The translations under genes and the position numbers were made by a program. From the NCBI GenBank assembly GCA_964417925.1, contig CAYQJV010000044.1, forward strand, positions 1 to 11,465: a DNA stretch of 11,465 nucleotides, given 5' to 3'. The notes under the pieces are model-generated. The model saw only the letters and a program-made list of their open reading frames with translations. It did no database searches and was not told where the DNA came from. Shown here in pieces: positions 1 to 7,745 of the stretch. Numbering within the stretch: position 1 is the stretch's first letter; the number at the start of each line of letters is the position of its first letter. This DNA comes from CAYQJV01 sp964417925 (lineage in GTDB: Bacteria > Hydrothermota > Tepidihabitantia > B3-TA06 > CAYQJV01).

Positions 1-170
1 GATAGAGTGTTATGATAAGGCGATAGAGTTAAATCCAAAATATGCAGTCGCATGGTATAACAAAGGGGTTGTATATTATGAACTTGAAGAATATGAGAGG
101 ACGATAGAGTATTTTGATAAGGCGATAGAGTTAAATTCTGACCTTGCAGAAGCATGGTATAATAAGGGCG
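1..170 (+). repeat. 102-bp direct repeat encoding successive TPR units
   Basis: Bases 1-68 and 103-170 match closely at an offset of exactly 102 bp, which is 34 codons, the TPR period. A 20-base run (15-34 and 117-136) is identical, and the flanking AGCATGGTATAA-type stretch is nearly so. Such DNA-level identity suggests recent unit duplication or gene conversion, since the later TPR unit near 290-340 has diverged. More units probably lie upstream of the window. Confidence 0.75.
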
Positions 171-1066
171 AACTTTTTTATATGCTCGCCAACTATGAAA
201 AAAGTTCCAGATGCATGGATACGCTTATGAAAATAAAAAAATCATTTGCATATTTATTAAAAGGCAAAATAAATATTGCACGGGGTAAATTCAAGGATGC
301 CATGGAGAACTTTGAGAAAGCAAAAAAAATAAACCCCTTAGATGTTTCTCTATCTCTATGGAAAATATATGCGAAGTATTTATCTCTGGAAAAGATAAAA
401 AGGAAAGATAAGACTAAATATGAAAAAGAGTTAACTTTAATATTGCTTGAACTGGAAAGGCTTAAAGAAATTGTTAAAAAGGCGGGTAGAGAAAGAATTG
501 CCTACCTTTATATATGCTACTGGCTTGGGGTTCTGTATTTTAAACTGGATGATGTGGTTTCTGCAAAGCAAAATCTTGAAGAGTGTTTCTTGGTTAAAAC
601 AAAAAAGAATCTAAGAAAAGAGGAAAGAGAAGAGATGAAAAAAGTAAAAGAAAAGGCAAAAATATTGCTGGGGTATATCTGGAATTTCCGAATAAGACCC
701 TCTTTCTGGGTATGGTGGTTTTCCTCCCCAAAACCATTGTATAAATGCCAAAAATTATCTTTAGCAATAATTCTCTCTCTGGGTATTATAATTATCTCTT
801 TAATTTTGTTTTTCCATCCTTTATTAAATGATTTGTTTGCCAAGGTTGACTGGAGGATTTACTTTTTCCTTTTAATATTGGTATTTTTAATATTCCTTTC
901 ACCTTTGCTTCACCGCATTAAAGCAGGAGAAGTTGAAGCAGAGCTTATTTCACCTCCTCCATCACCACCCGTGCCCTGTCTTTTACCTCCAGAAACTCTT
1001 CCCATTCCGAGGGAAGTAATTAGTTTTATTGATTCTAAAGGAGCCGAAAGCCAAATAGGAAAATAG
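2..1066 (+). CDS. TPR-repeat protein with two C-terminal membrane segments (5' partial)
   Basis: The frame is open from the first bases, so the true start lies outside the window; the ATG at 182 is internal. The visible part is 354 residues. It begins with TPR units carrying the usual YDKAIELNP and A-WYNKG signatures, and a degenerate unit follows (FKDAMENFEKAKKINP). A charged helical stretch comes next, then two hydrophobic segments at about residues 252-272 and 285-303 separated by a short loop. A proline-rich tail follows (SPPPSPPVPCLLPP). TPR domains are protein-interaction scaffolds. The layout suggests a membrane-tethered scaffold with the TPR part on one side, but the orientation and the partner cannot be read from the sequence. 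The gene ends 48 bp before the metallo-hydrolase pair, which has its own promoter-like sequence. The TPR and membrane assignments are firm; the function is unknown. Confidence 0.85.
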   Translation: MECYDKAIELNPKYAVAWYNKGVVYYELEEYERTIEYFDKAIELNSDLAEAWYNKGELFYMLANYEKSSRCMDTLMKIKKSFAYLLKGKINIARGKFKDAMENFEKAKKINPLDVSLSLWKIYAKYLSLEKIKRKDKTKYEKELTLILLELERLKEIVKKAGRERIAYLYICYWLGVLYFKLDDVVSAKQNLEECFLVKTKKNLRKEEREEMKKVKEKAKILLGYIWNFRIRPSFWVWWFSSPKPLYKCQKLSLAIILSLGIIIISLILFFHPLLNDLFAKVDWRIYFFLLILVFLIFLSPLLHRIKAGEVEAELISPPPSPPVPCLLPPETLPIPREVISFIDSKGAESQIGK

Positions 1067-1079
1067 TGAAACTATTAAT

Positions 1080-1107
1080 TTGACAATTTGGGGGATTGGA
1101 GTATATT
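1080..1107 (+). promoter_or_regulatory. Sigma70-type promoter of the metallo-hydrolase pair
   Basis: TTGACA (1080-1085), a 16-bp spacer and TATATT (1102-1107). The preferred ATG lies at 1115, seven bases after the -10 box. Transcription would then start at or next to the start codon, giving a leaderless mRNA. The same -35/16 bp/-10 spacing recurs at 2953, 4969 and 10042. Confidence 0.6.
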
Positions 1108-1114
1108 TGTTAAA

Positions 1115-1750
1115 ATGAAAATCACTATTATTTACGATAATACCACATCAAAACCTGAACTTGAGGCAGACTGGGGATTTTCTGCCCTGGTTGAAACAAA
1201 AGAGAAAAGGATTCTCTTTGATACCGGAGCACAGGGAGATATACTCATTTCAAATATGGAGAAACTAAAAATCAACCCCAAGGATATTGAAGATGTCTTT
1301 ATCTCCCACCTGCACTGGGACCATACCGGAGGATTGGCATCGTTTCTCAAGTTAAATAACAAAGTAAAGATATGGGTTCCCTTTTATATTTCAGAAATCA
1401 AAGAAGCAAAGGAGGTAATTGAAGTAAAAGAAGCAAGAAAATTGTATGAAGGTATATACTCCACAGGGACCCTGGAAGGAATAGAACAGTCTCTATGTGT
1501 TAGCACAGAAAAAGGAATTATAATAATAGCCGGATGTTCACATCCAAGAATGAAACATATTCTACAGGTTGCTTCTCAATTCGGTAAGGTATATGGTATT
1601 ATCGGAGGTTTGCACTCAACAAGACCCGAATCATTGAAAGGATTAAACTTTATATGTCCCACCCACTGCACCCAGTATAAAGAAGAGATAAAATCCCTGT
1701 ATCCAGAACAGTATAGAGAAGGAGGAGCAGGAAGAATAATTGAGATATGA
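1115..1750 (+). CDS. MBL-fold metallo-hydrolase (COG1237-like), first of a tandem pair
   Basis: This is a 211-residue metallo-beta-lactamase-fold protein of the type related to dihydropterin/ribofuranosylaminobenzene-phosphate synthases (COG1237). It opens with IIYDNTTSKPELEADWG, then FDTGA. The metal-binding HLHWDH motif (His65, His67, Asp69, His70) is followed by GCSHP (His143), GGLH (His167) and PTHCT (His184), all candidate ligand or active-site positions. The ATG at 1115 gives the usual family N-terminus (MKITIIYDN). An in-frame TTG at 1088 adds nine unsupported residues and overlaps the promoter, so I reject it. No signal peptide is seen, so it is probably cytoplasmic. Its stop overlaps the next start by 4 bp (ATGA), so the two genes should be translationally coupled. 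The substrate cannot be told from the sequence. Confidence 0.85.
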   Translation: MKITIIYDNTTSKPELEADWGFSALVETKEKRILFDTGAQGDILISNMEKLKINPKDIEDVFISHLHWDHTGGLASFLKLNNKVKIWVPFYISEIKEAKEVIEVKEARKLYEGIYSTGTLEGIEQSLCVSTEKGIIIIAGCSHPRMKHILQVASQFGKVYGIIGGLHSTRPESLKGLNFICPTHCTQYKEEIKSLYPEQYREGGAGRIIEI

Positions 1751-2487
1751 GCCTCAAGGTTCTGTTGTTAATCTTATTCTCCTCACCCCAAATAACCTTA
1801 ATCTCTGTTTATGATAATTACACGGTAAATCCTGAGTTAAAAACTGCATGGGGATTTGGATGCGTGATAAAAACAAACGAAGAGACTATCCTTTTTGATA
1901 CCGGAGGAGATGCAGATGTTCTGCTTTTCAATCTTGAAAAATTAAATTTAGACCCAAAATCAATTGATAAGGTGGTTATCTCCCATATTCATGCAGACCA
2001 TGTTGGAGGATTGGAAGGATTTTTAAAAAGGAATAACAAGGTTATAGTCTATATACCCAAGTCCTTTCCCAATTCAATAAAAAGCATGATAAAAAAATCC
2101 GGAGCAAAACTTGTTGAAGTATCTGAATTTCAAAAGATTTCTGATTCTATTTATACTACCGGAGAACTCCCGGGACCTCCTGAAGAACAGTCCCTCATTA
2201 TAAACTCAAAAAAAGGATTGATAATCATTACCGGATGTGCCCATCCTGGGATTGTAAATATTATTAAAAAAGCAAAAGAATTAATGAAGAATGAAAATGT
2301 ATATCTTGTTCTGGGAGGTTTTCATCATCCTCCCTTAAGCGTTGTTAAAGAGTTCAGAAAACTTAAGGTAAAGAAGGTTGCTCCATCCCACTGCACTGGA
2401 GACTCGGTAAGAGAGGCTTTCCGAAAAGAGTATAAAGAAGGTTTTATAGAATACGGAGTAGGAAAGATAATTAAAATCAGCAATTAA
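1747..2487 (+). CDS. MBL-fold metallo-hydrolase, second of the pair, with hydrophobic N-terminus
   Basis: A 246-residue paralogue of the preceding gene. It shares ISVYDNYTVNPELKTAWGFG, FDTGG, the metal motif HIHADH (His80, His82, Asp84, His85), GCAHP (His166), GGFHH (193-194) and PSHCTG (His215). It differs from its neighbour in an N-terminal extension, MSLKVLLLILFSSP, that looks like a short signal peptide or membrane anchor, so one copy may act in the cytoplasm and the other outside it. No lipobox cysteine is visible. It overlaps the upstream gene by 4 bp and lies in the same operon. The second copy retains CTG after the last His, whereas the first has CTQ. Known relatives include pterin-phosphate synthases and uncharacterised hydrolases; the substrate is unknown. 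No clear hairpin terminator follows the stop. Confidence 0.85.
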   Translation: MSLKVLLLILFSSPQITLISVYDNYTVNPELKTAWGFGCVIKTNEETILFDTGGDADVLLFNLEKLNLDPKSIDKVVISHIHADHVGGLEGFLKRNNKVIVYIPKSFPNSIKSMIKKSGAKLVEVSEFQKISDSIYTTGELPGPPEEQSLIINSKKGLIIITGCAHPGIVNIIKKAKELMKNENVYLVLGGFHHPPLSVVKEFRKLKVKKVAPSHCTGDSVREAFRKEYKEGFIEYGVGKIIKISN

Positions 2488-2600
2488 CTAAATTAAGATC
2501 TCTTCCAAATGTGAGCAGATTTTAAGTAAATTTCTTTCCATAGCCTATTAAAATAATTTTTTCCTGGTAATGCTTTCATAGCACAGATAATATAATAACT

Positions 2601-2947
2601 AAGGCTGTTCGAGAAATAAAAGTTGCGTTGGGGGAATTTTTGCATATTTTTTAAAGTCTTAAGAGGATTGCCCTATCGGGAAGTTTTGGAGGAAGCTTCA
2701 TGATCTTTTCAGCTCTTTCATCCCTCTCAACATATCATTTCCTGAATTAAGAAACTTCCCAAGAAACTATTGCAGAAAGTCATCTTTTAATTTAAGGGTT
2801 TGGATAACAGATGGCCCAGGGATAAGTTATAACGACATGTATCCAATAAAGGTTTTCAGGGGTATGGTGATAAGAAACATAAAGGTCATGGGTGATTTCT
2901 CATGATAAAAAATACCAGCAATGAGGATTTTTCAAACATTCTCTACA
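2601..2947 (+). mobile_element. Internally deleted relic of an IS4/IS5-like insertion sequence
   Basis: The ends match those of the larger copy at 8745-9749. The left end has AAGGCTGTTCGAGAAAT (2601-2617). The right end has CAATGAGGATTTTTCAAACA (2919-2938), so the inner inverted repeat is TGTTCGAGAAAT / ATTTTTCAAACA (10 of 12 matching). The relic is about 340 bp, against about 1 kb for the full copy. The missing part is the second half of the transposase gene. The deletion joins coding sequence directly to the GTCATGGGTGATTT segment near the right end, which also occurs at 9687-9700. The right end lies 14 bp before the TTGACA of the next gene's promoter. Confidence 0.85.
2645..2905 (+). pseudogene. 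Transposase fragment within the IS relic
   Basis: Conceptual translation with frame changes gives VLRGLPYREVLEEAS, then WITDGPGISYNDMYPIKVF and RGMVIRNIKV. These match VLxGLSYREVLEEAS, WIADGTGYSYRDIYPMKFF and RGKVIKNI of the larger copy at 8806-9696. The first catalytic Asp (WITDG) is present; the second Asp and the Glu of the DDE triad are lost in the internal deletion. Stop codons and shifts around 2700-2760 show that it is inactive. Confidence 0.8.
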
Positions 2948-2952
2948 AGGAT

Positions 2953-2980
2953 TTGACATTTTATAAATTTTGAGTATAAT
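2953..2980 (+). promoter_or_regulatory. Consensus sigma70 promoter beside the IS relic, reading into the propeller gene
   Basis: TTGACA (2953-2958), 16 bp, TATAAT (2975-2980): both hexamers are perfect. Transcription should begin near 2986-2988. The only canonical start codon for the next gene (TTG at 2970) would then lie inside the promoter. The likely leader carries GGGGGAGGG (2991-2999), a strong ribosome-binding sequence. Confidence 0.75.
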
Positions 2981-4343
2981 CCTGAAGAAAGGGGGAGGGA
3001 TAAAAATATATTTTTATGTACTCTTTTTGGGGCTTTCTGGATATGTTGTAGCAGAGATTCTCTTGGTGGATGAAAGTCAGCAGGCTATTAAGAGCCCCAC
3101 AATAGAAGTGGATACAATGGGGATACCACATATTGCCTGGGGTGTAAGAGATGGATGTTCAATTTTGAAATATGCCACTGTTGAGGGTGGAAATATTTAT
3201 ATAGATATCCTTGATACAATAATATCTGGTAATTACAGAATCTCTTTATCTTTGACTTCACTTCAAAATCCAGCCATAGCGTATATAGATATTAATCGGA
3301 GTCTGATGTATGCCGAATTTGATGGAGTGAAATGGGATAAAGACTCTATCTATCATAACTATTACCTGGGTGAGATATTTATGGAGATGGATGGGGATTT
3401 TCCTTATATAATAACATACAATGGGAGTGCTCATCTTCTATATATTATGAAGAAAATTTCGGAATGGAAGATAGATTCAATAGAATCTTACTTTAGTACT
3501 CATACTGAGATAATTGATCCGCCCATTGCTCTTGTTGTAAAAGATGGAGTTGCCCAGGTATTCTATGTAAGAAAGGACACAACAGAACATCCTTCAGGGG
3601 ATTACCGAATCTTTCTTAGAAAATGGGATAATTCATGGGATAATGAAGAAAGGGTGGTTAATATAGATAGACAGTACTATGGCATCCATGTTGATGCTTC
3701 AAAGGATGGTAAGATAGGTATTTCAACAGCCAGCGGGTATGGAGAAACAGGAATATATCATAACACATACATATATAAAGAAAGCACCTCTTCATGGAAT
3801 CAGGAGTACTTGGATCCCCAGGAATCCGTGGAGGATTACATGGAACATCCTGTAATCTCCTATGATACTCTTGGTGACCCCCATATATTTGGGGTGGGGA
3901 AATCAGGCGATACTATTTATCACTACTATAAATATAAGGATAGATGGTATAGAGAGGTTATAATGGCAATTGAACCTTCTGGGACAAACTGGTTACCTCA
4001 AAAGTCTGTGGACTGTAAAATAGATAAGAAGAACAACTATCATCTTGTATTTGTTCTCAAGGATTCCAAAGGATGGCATCTATACTATACCACAGGGAAG
4101 ATTCTGGGTGTAAGAGAGAGAAAGGAAGTGGAATTTGGTTCTGTAGTGTATGAAGATGGAGTTGTTAGATTTAGATTTAAAAATTCTTTAAACTCCACAC
4201 TAAAAATTATTGATATTACAGGAAGAATTGTTGAAAGAGTAAAGATAGTCAATGGAACAGGAAAATGGAAGCCCATGGATAAGGGGGTTTATTTTATTCT
4301 ATTTGAACCGGAGAAAGCTATTAAGAAAATTGTTGTATGGTGA
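2970..4343 (+). CDS. Secreted beta-propeller-like protein with C-terminal type A sorting-like domain
   Basis: From the TTG at 2970 this is 457 residues; the real start is probably further in. The promoter covers 2970, and a strong ribosome site ends at 2999, with ATA codons following at 3000 and 3006. A start there would give KIYFYVLFLGLSGYVVA, a typical signal peptide. I keep TTG as the only canonical choice. The body has repeated propeller-blade style phrases (DTMGIPHIAWG, SLMYAEFDGVKWD, DTLGDPHIFGVG, HLYYTTG), as in sialidase/BNR-like folds, with no Asp-box set strong enough to claim enzyme activity. The last 70 residues (LKIIDITGRIVERV to GVYFILF and KKIVVW) resemble the type A C-terminal sorting domain used for type IX-type export and surface attachment. 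It is likely a surface or secreted protein; its ligand is unknown. Confidence 0.75.
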   Translation: MSIILKKGGGIKIYFYVLFLGLSGYVVAEILLVDESQQAIKSPTIEVDTMGIPHIAWGVRDGCSILKYATVEGGNIYIDILDTIISGNYRISLSLTSLQNPAIAYIDINRSLMYAEFDGVKWDKDSIYHNYYLGEIFMEMDGDFPYIITYNGSAHLLYIMKKISEWKIDSIESYFSTHTEIIDPPIALVVKDGVAQVFYVRKDTTEHPSGDYRIFLRKWDNSWDNEERVVNIDRQYYGIHVDASKDGKIGISTASGYGETGIYHNTYIYKESTSSWNQEYLDPQESVEDYMEHPVISYDTLGDPHIFGVGKSGDTIYHYYKYKDRWYREVIMAIEPSGTNWLPQKSVDCKIDKKNNYHLVFVLKDSKGWHLYYTTGKILGVRERKEVEFGSVVYEDGVVRFRFKNSLNSTLKIIDITGRIVERVKIVNGTGKWKPMDKGVYFILFEPEKAIKKIVVW

Positions 4344-4508
4344 AGGGTGTTGAATTTTATTTTGAGTATAGGGTATAGATTTTATCTTTTTTCTTGTTAT
4401 TTCAACGGTTTGCAGTTGCTATAATATTTGATTTATTTTTAATAGCTGTCAAACTTGCGTCAGAATTAGCTCATTGCAACAGGACTTCACCTTCACAGTA
4501 TTTCATAA

Positions 4509-4575
4509 CCCCCTCTGTTCTGCCTGAAGGGGGAGAATAAAGGATGTTCCCCGAGGGGGAGGAGAATAAGGAGTG
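4509..4575. repeat. Pair of C-run/G-run hairpins with a direct repeat
   Basis: Two small palindromes lie side by side: CCCCCT (4509-4514) with AGGGGG (4528-4533), and TCCCC (4548-4552) with GGGGA (4556-4560). The 3' arms extend into similar tracts, GAAGGGGGAGAATAAAGGA and GAGGGGGAGGAGAATAAGGA, at 4526 and 4553. The composition differs sharply from the AT-rich surroundings. It resembles the small intergenic palindromic repeats that spread through many bacterial genomes. Whether it recurs elsewhere in this genome cannot be seen here. Confidence 0.5.
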
Positions 4576-4689
4576 GGAGAGGATCAGAGTGAGAGTGAAA
4601 AATGAAACTACTTCGAGTTCTCCCCTTGAAAATTTCATAAACATATTGGACTCGATAAATGAAAAAATGTGTAAAATAAAATATGGAGA

Positions 4690-4966
4690 TAAGAAGAATG
4701 GATAGATTGAGGAAGATGAGAGGGAGATTATTATGCCAGAGCATTGTTTTTTTTAAGTTTCCCATAAAGAGGAAAAAGAAGTGGCATCCTTTTGGGATGG
4801 AGTTTATAAAAAAGTGGAGGGAGTATCTTGCTTTTGAGTATGTTCCATATGGTATAACACAGCTAAGCTTCATAATTTCCTTGAGAGATTAACTCCGTTA
4901 AAATACTTCTTAAAGAATTGGATTAAAGATAAACTTCAGTCCAAAATGTTATGGAATTCTACATAA
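4690..4966 (+). pseudogene. IS481-like transposase C-terminal fragment
   Basis: From 4838 the second frame reads WYNTAKLHNFLERLTP and then LKYFLKNWIKDKLQSKMLWNST, ending at a TAA at 4964-4966. This is the characteristic tail of IS481/IS3-type integrase-core transposases (YNT..LH..L..LTP..Y), including the final SK-M-W--T motif of IS481 types. The preceding frame (EFIKKWREYLAFEY, about 4797-4840) joins it across a frameshift near 4840. The QTDNG-EF catalytic segment is absent here, although it survives in the related relic at 9841-9960. Confidence 0.7.
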
Positions 4967-4968
4967 AC

Positions 4969-4996
4969 TTGCAAAATTTTTTATATTTGTTATAAT
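4969..4996 (+). promoter_or_regulatory. Hybrid promoter formed at the right end of the IS481-like relic
   Basis: TTGCAA (4969-4974), 16 bp, TATAAT (4991-4996). The -35 hexamer is the outer tip of the IS terminal repeat and the -10 lies in flanking DNA. The ATG at 5002 begins five bases after the -10 box, so the transcript should start at or just past that codon. Confidence 0.6.
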
Positions 4997-5001
4997 TTCC
5001 T

Positions 5002-7745
5002 ATGTGGATGTTTCTTTATCTGTATGGAGTTATGGGAATTTTAAGAGGTGAGGAGGTATGGAAAGATACAGTGTTCATAGATGGGGATGTGGTGGTGGAG
5101 GAAGGGGGGTCCCTCATCATTCTCCCTGGGACAGTGGTTTTGTTTTCCTTGGAGAGCAATTTTGATGATTCCCTTGGCACCCCTCAAAAATGCGATTTGA
5201 TTGTAAAGGGAAGATTGATTGCCCAGGGGACAAAACTTAAAAAGATAATTTTTGATAGAGCAGAATACGAGTATGGTAAATGGTGGGGAGAGATAAGGAT
5301 TCTTAATGCAGAAAACGAACTTTACAAACATTGGATAATAAGAGGTTCAGCCATAGGATTGCAGATAGAGGTTTTAATGTCTTTCTGGAGAATATGCAAT
5401 TTGAGGGAACCTATTACTATGCCATCCTGTTGAAAGAAGGGATGTATTTTATCAAAAATTGCGAGATAAAAAATATATTTAATAGTGGAATAAAGATTAA
5501 ACACAGCACCTGCTGGATAGAAAATGTGAATGTTGAAGAAGTCTGGGTAGAGGGGGGTGAGGAATTTGGAATAGGAGTTATTAATGGGAACATTTATTTA
5601 AAGGATGTTTGCATCCAGAAAATATCAGGAGCTACCGATAGAGATGCGTGTGGGTATGATGCAATAGGGTTATATGCAAAAGGATGCTCAGTGGTGGTTG
5701 AAAGTAGTTTAATAACTCAGATTAGGGGAGGGGATGGTTATCCAGAGTGGCCAGTGTATGGTTATGGAGGAGATGGAATAGGGATACTTGTTGATTCTTC
5801 CTCTCTCTTTATGAAAAACTCAAAAATAACGCAATGTTATGCAGGTAATGGAGACGGACGGGAGATAGGAGTATCTATTAAGGTAGTTCATGGAAACAAC
5901 ATTGTAGTGGGAGGAACCCTTGAAAATTCCTGTGAACTTGAAGGGATTATTACAGATTGTATGGTTGATGCAAGGTATAATTACTGGGGGACTGTTGAGG
6001 AGGATACTATCTTTAAGAGACTTTATCCTTCGCTTCTGCTTGTAGAGTATAGCCCCTGGGTTGACGAGACCCATACCAAGATTTATTATTCTAAATACAC
6101 CATTATAAGGGACACCACGCTTTGCAAAGATACCACCGTATCCGGTAATATAATTATTAAAAATTTGAAGGTAATGCCTGGGGGCAGGTTAAGGGTGAGG
6201 CAAGGAAGTTTGGTCTACATTTATGATTCTCTCACTGTGTATGGGGCGATTGAAACCCAGGGGGCCCCCGAGGATTCGGTGATTATCAAGGGAAAGTTAA
6301 ATGTATCTTCCGGCTCAGCCTGGTTCAACTATACAATCTTCAAAAATGGTTTTTATGCAAATGACGCTGTAATAAATATTTCCAACAGTAAGACGGAGAG
6401 CACCATAGGGTTTAAAAATTCTCAGGTTGATATGAAGAACTGTGAGATTACCTCCGAGGAAATAGGATTTGGAGCTTCCTCATCCTCTGTTAGGGTGGAG
6501 AACTGTAATATTCATGATATTATAGGCAATGTAGACGCAACCGGTATATCTCTTGTATCCTCCACTCTTATTATGGAGAACTCTTCCATAGATGGATGTG
6601 GAGGAGGCTTAAAAATTGAACATTACCCCACCCATGGATACTGGGAGATTTTAGGATACGGGATAGGGATTAATGCAGTTGAATCCTCTGTAAAAATTAC
6701 TAACTCCTCCATCAAACATTGTAGCGCTCCCTTCCCTTCATATGAAGCTCCAAATATTAGTAAAGGATATGCTTCAAGCATTGTAATGAAAAAGGGAATT
6801 CTTGAATTGGAAAATGTATACCTGGATGCCTTTGCTCCGGACCCTTCCCCGGTAAATACAATCGTGTTGGATAGTGCAGAATGTTATATTAAAAATTCTT
6901 ATATCAAATGTTTTGGTGAGATAAATTCATCCAGTGCTGTATCTTTAAACAATGTGAACCAGGGGATTTTTGAGAAAGATACGATTGTTTTTCTATTCCC
7001 AATTGCTGACAATGTGAAGGAGTTTTCACCATCCATTCTGTTTTCCCGCAACTCATCCCCTGTTTTGCATGGAAATGTTTTTATAGCAAGTTGTGGGAAT
7101 GAGAAGGAGGATGTTCCTGCTCCCTATGCGATGATTACAATAGAGGGGAAAAGGGTTCCAATCATAGGAGGGGAGGAGGAGCATGCCAACTACTTTTTAT
7201 GGACCCCCAAATGGCTTGATTGGAGAAAGGATGGTAAATGCTTCATTATTAAAAATTTATCCCCCAAAGATGTAAATGCAACCTACAATTTCTGGAACAC
7301 CTCCTCCCTGGATACCATAGAGATGCTTATATGGGATAAGAAGGATAATGATACGGTTGGATTGGTTGAGTATGTCCCATTTATAGAACCCCCAAAAGAA
7401 GATAAAGATACTCTGGATACATTACCTTCCCCCCTTCCTGATAGTTTCAGAGTATCTTTTCAATACCTCTGGACGGACTTTCCCTCTATCACGGTTTATT
7501 CTGACACTTTTTATGAGTTTTTTGAGATATCGGTATATGACATCTGTGGCAGGAAGGTAAGAGATATCTATAGGGGTAGCATTAAAAGGGGTATTTATAA
7601 TTTTCCCTGGGATGGCAGAGACAGGATGGGGAGGGTCTCTTCTTCAGGAGTATACTTTTTTGTGGTTTCGTTAAAAACCAACGGCACCTTTAGAAGATGG
7701 AGTAAAAAGATATTGCTCATAAATCAAAAGGGATTTCTCAGGTAG
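5002..7745 (+). CDS. Large secreted parallel beta-helix protein with FlgD-like C-terminus, split by one frameshift
   Basis: Two overlapping frames (5002-5433 and 5331-7745) make one protein of about 914 residues. The switch lies near a TTTT run at 5372-5375: one more T gives a continuous RGSAIGLQIEVFNVFLENM. The N-terminus is a short hydrophobic segment, MWMFLYLYGVMGILRG, a weak signal peptide. Next come two similar modules. Each has a leader (VFIDGDVVVEEGGSLIILPG; TTVSGNIIIKNLKVMPGG), a run of right-handed beta-helix rungs (SS-VVVESS, SSLFMKNSKI, STLIMENSSI) and a closing motif (ARYNYWG then VEYSPW near residues 325-350; ATYNFWN then VEYVPF near 760-795). The last 100 residues form a FlgD-type Ig domain (ISVYDICGRKVRDI, WDGRDRMGR, SGVYFFVVSL) common on exported proteins. 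No catalytic pectin-lyase residues are evident. It may be a surface adhesin or a carbohydrate-binding protein. The shift is either real decay or a read error. Confidence 0.8.

Larger units (their letters stand above)
4447..4973 (+). mobile_element. IS481-like insertion sequence relic, internally deleted
   Basis: The left end TGTCAAACTTGCGTCAGAATT (4447-4467) and the right end AATTCTACATAAACTTG (4955-4971) form an imperfect inverted repeat. The right end, with its neighbouring CCAAAATGT-ATGGAATTC, recurs at 10013-10045. Coding for the transposase C-terminus survives next to the right end. At about 530 bp it is well under half the usual IS481 length, so most of the transposase, including the DDE core, is lost. 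A palindromic G-rich repeat (4509-4575) sits inside it. No convincing target duplication is seen. Confidence 0.7.

Noticed and set aside
1..170. CRISPR-like direct repeats
   Set aside because: The 102-bp periodicity is in frame and encodes TPR units; there are no spacers.
1088..1114. TTG start at 1088 for the first metallo-hydrolase
   Set aside because: It overlaps the promoter, lacks a ribosome site, and the ATG at 1115 gives the family's normal N-terminus.
4398..4425. Promoter around TATAAT at 4420-4425
   Set aside because: No -35-like hexamer at 15-18 bp, and no gene follows before the IS relic.
4493..4873. Minus-strand 126-codon frame across the IS481-like relic
   Set aside because: It is the antisense of transposase remains and the hairpin repeat and has no family-like features.
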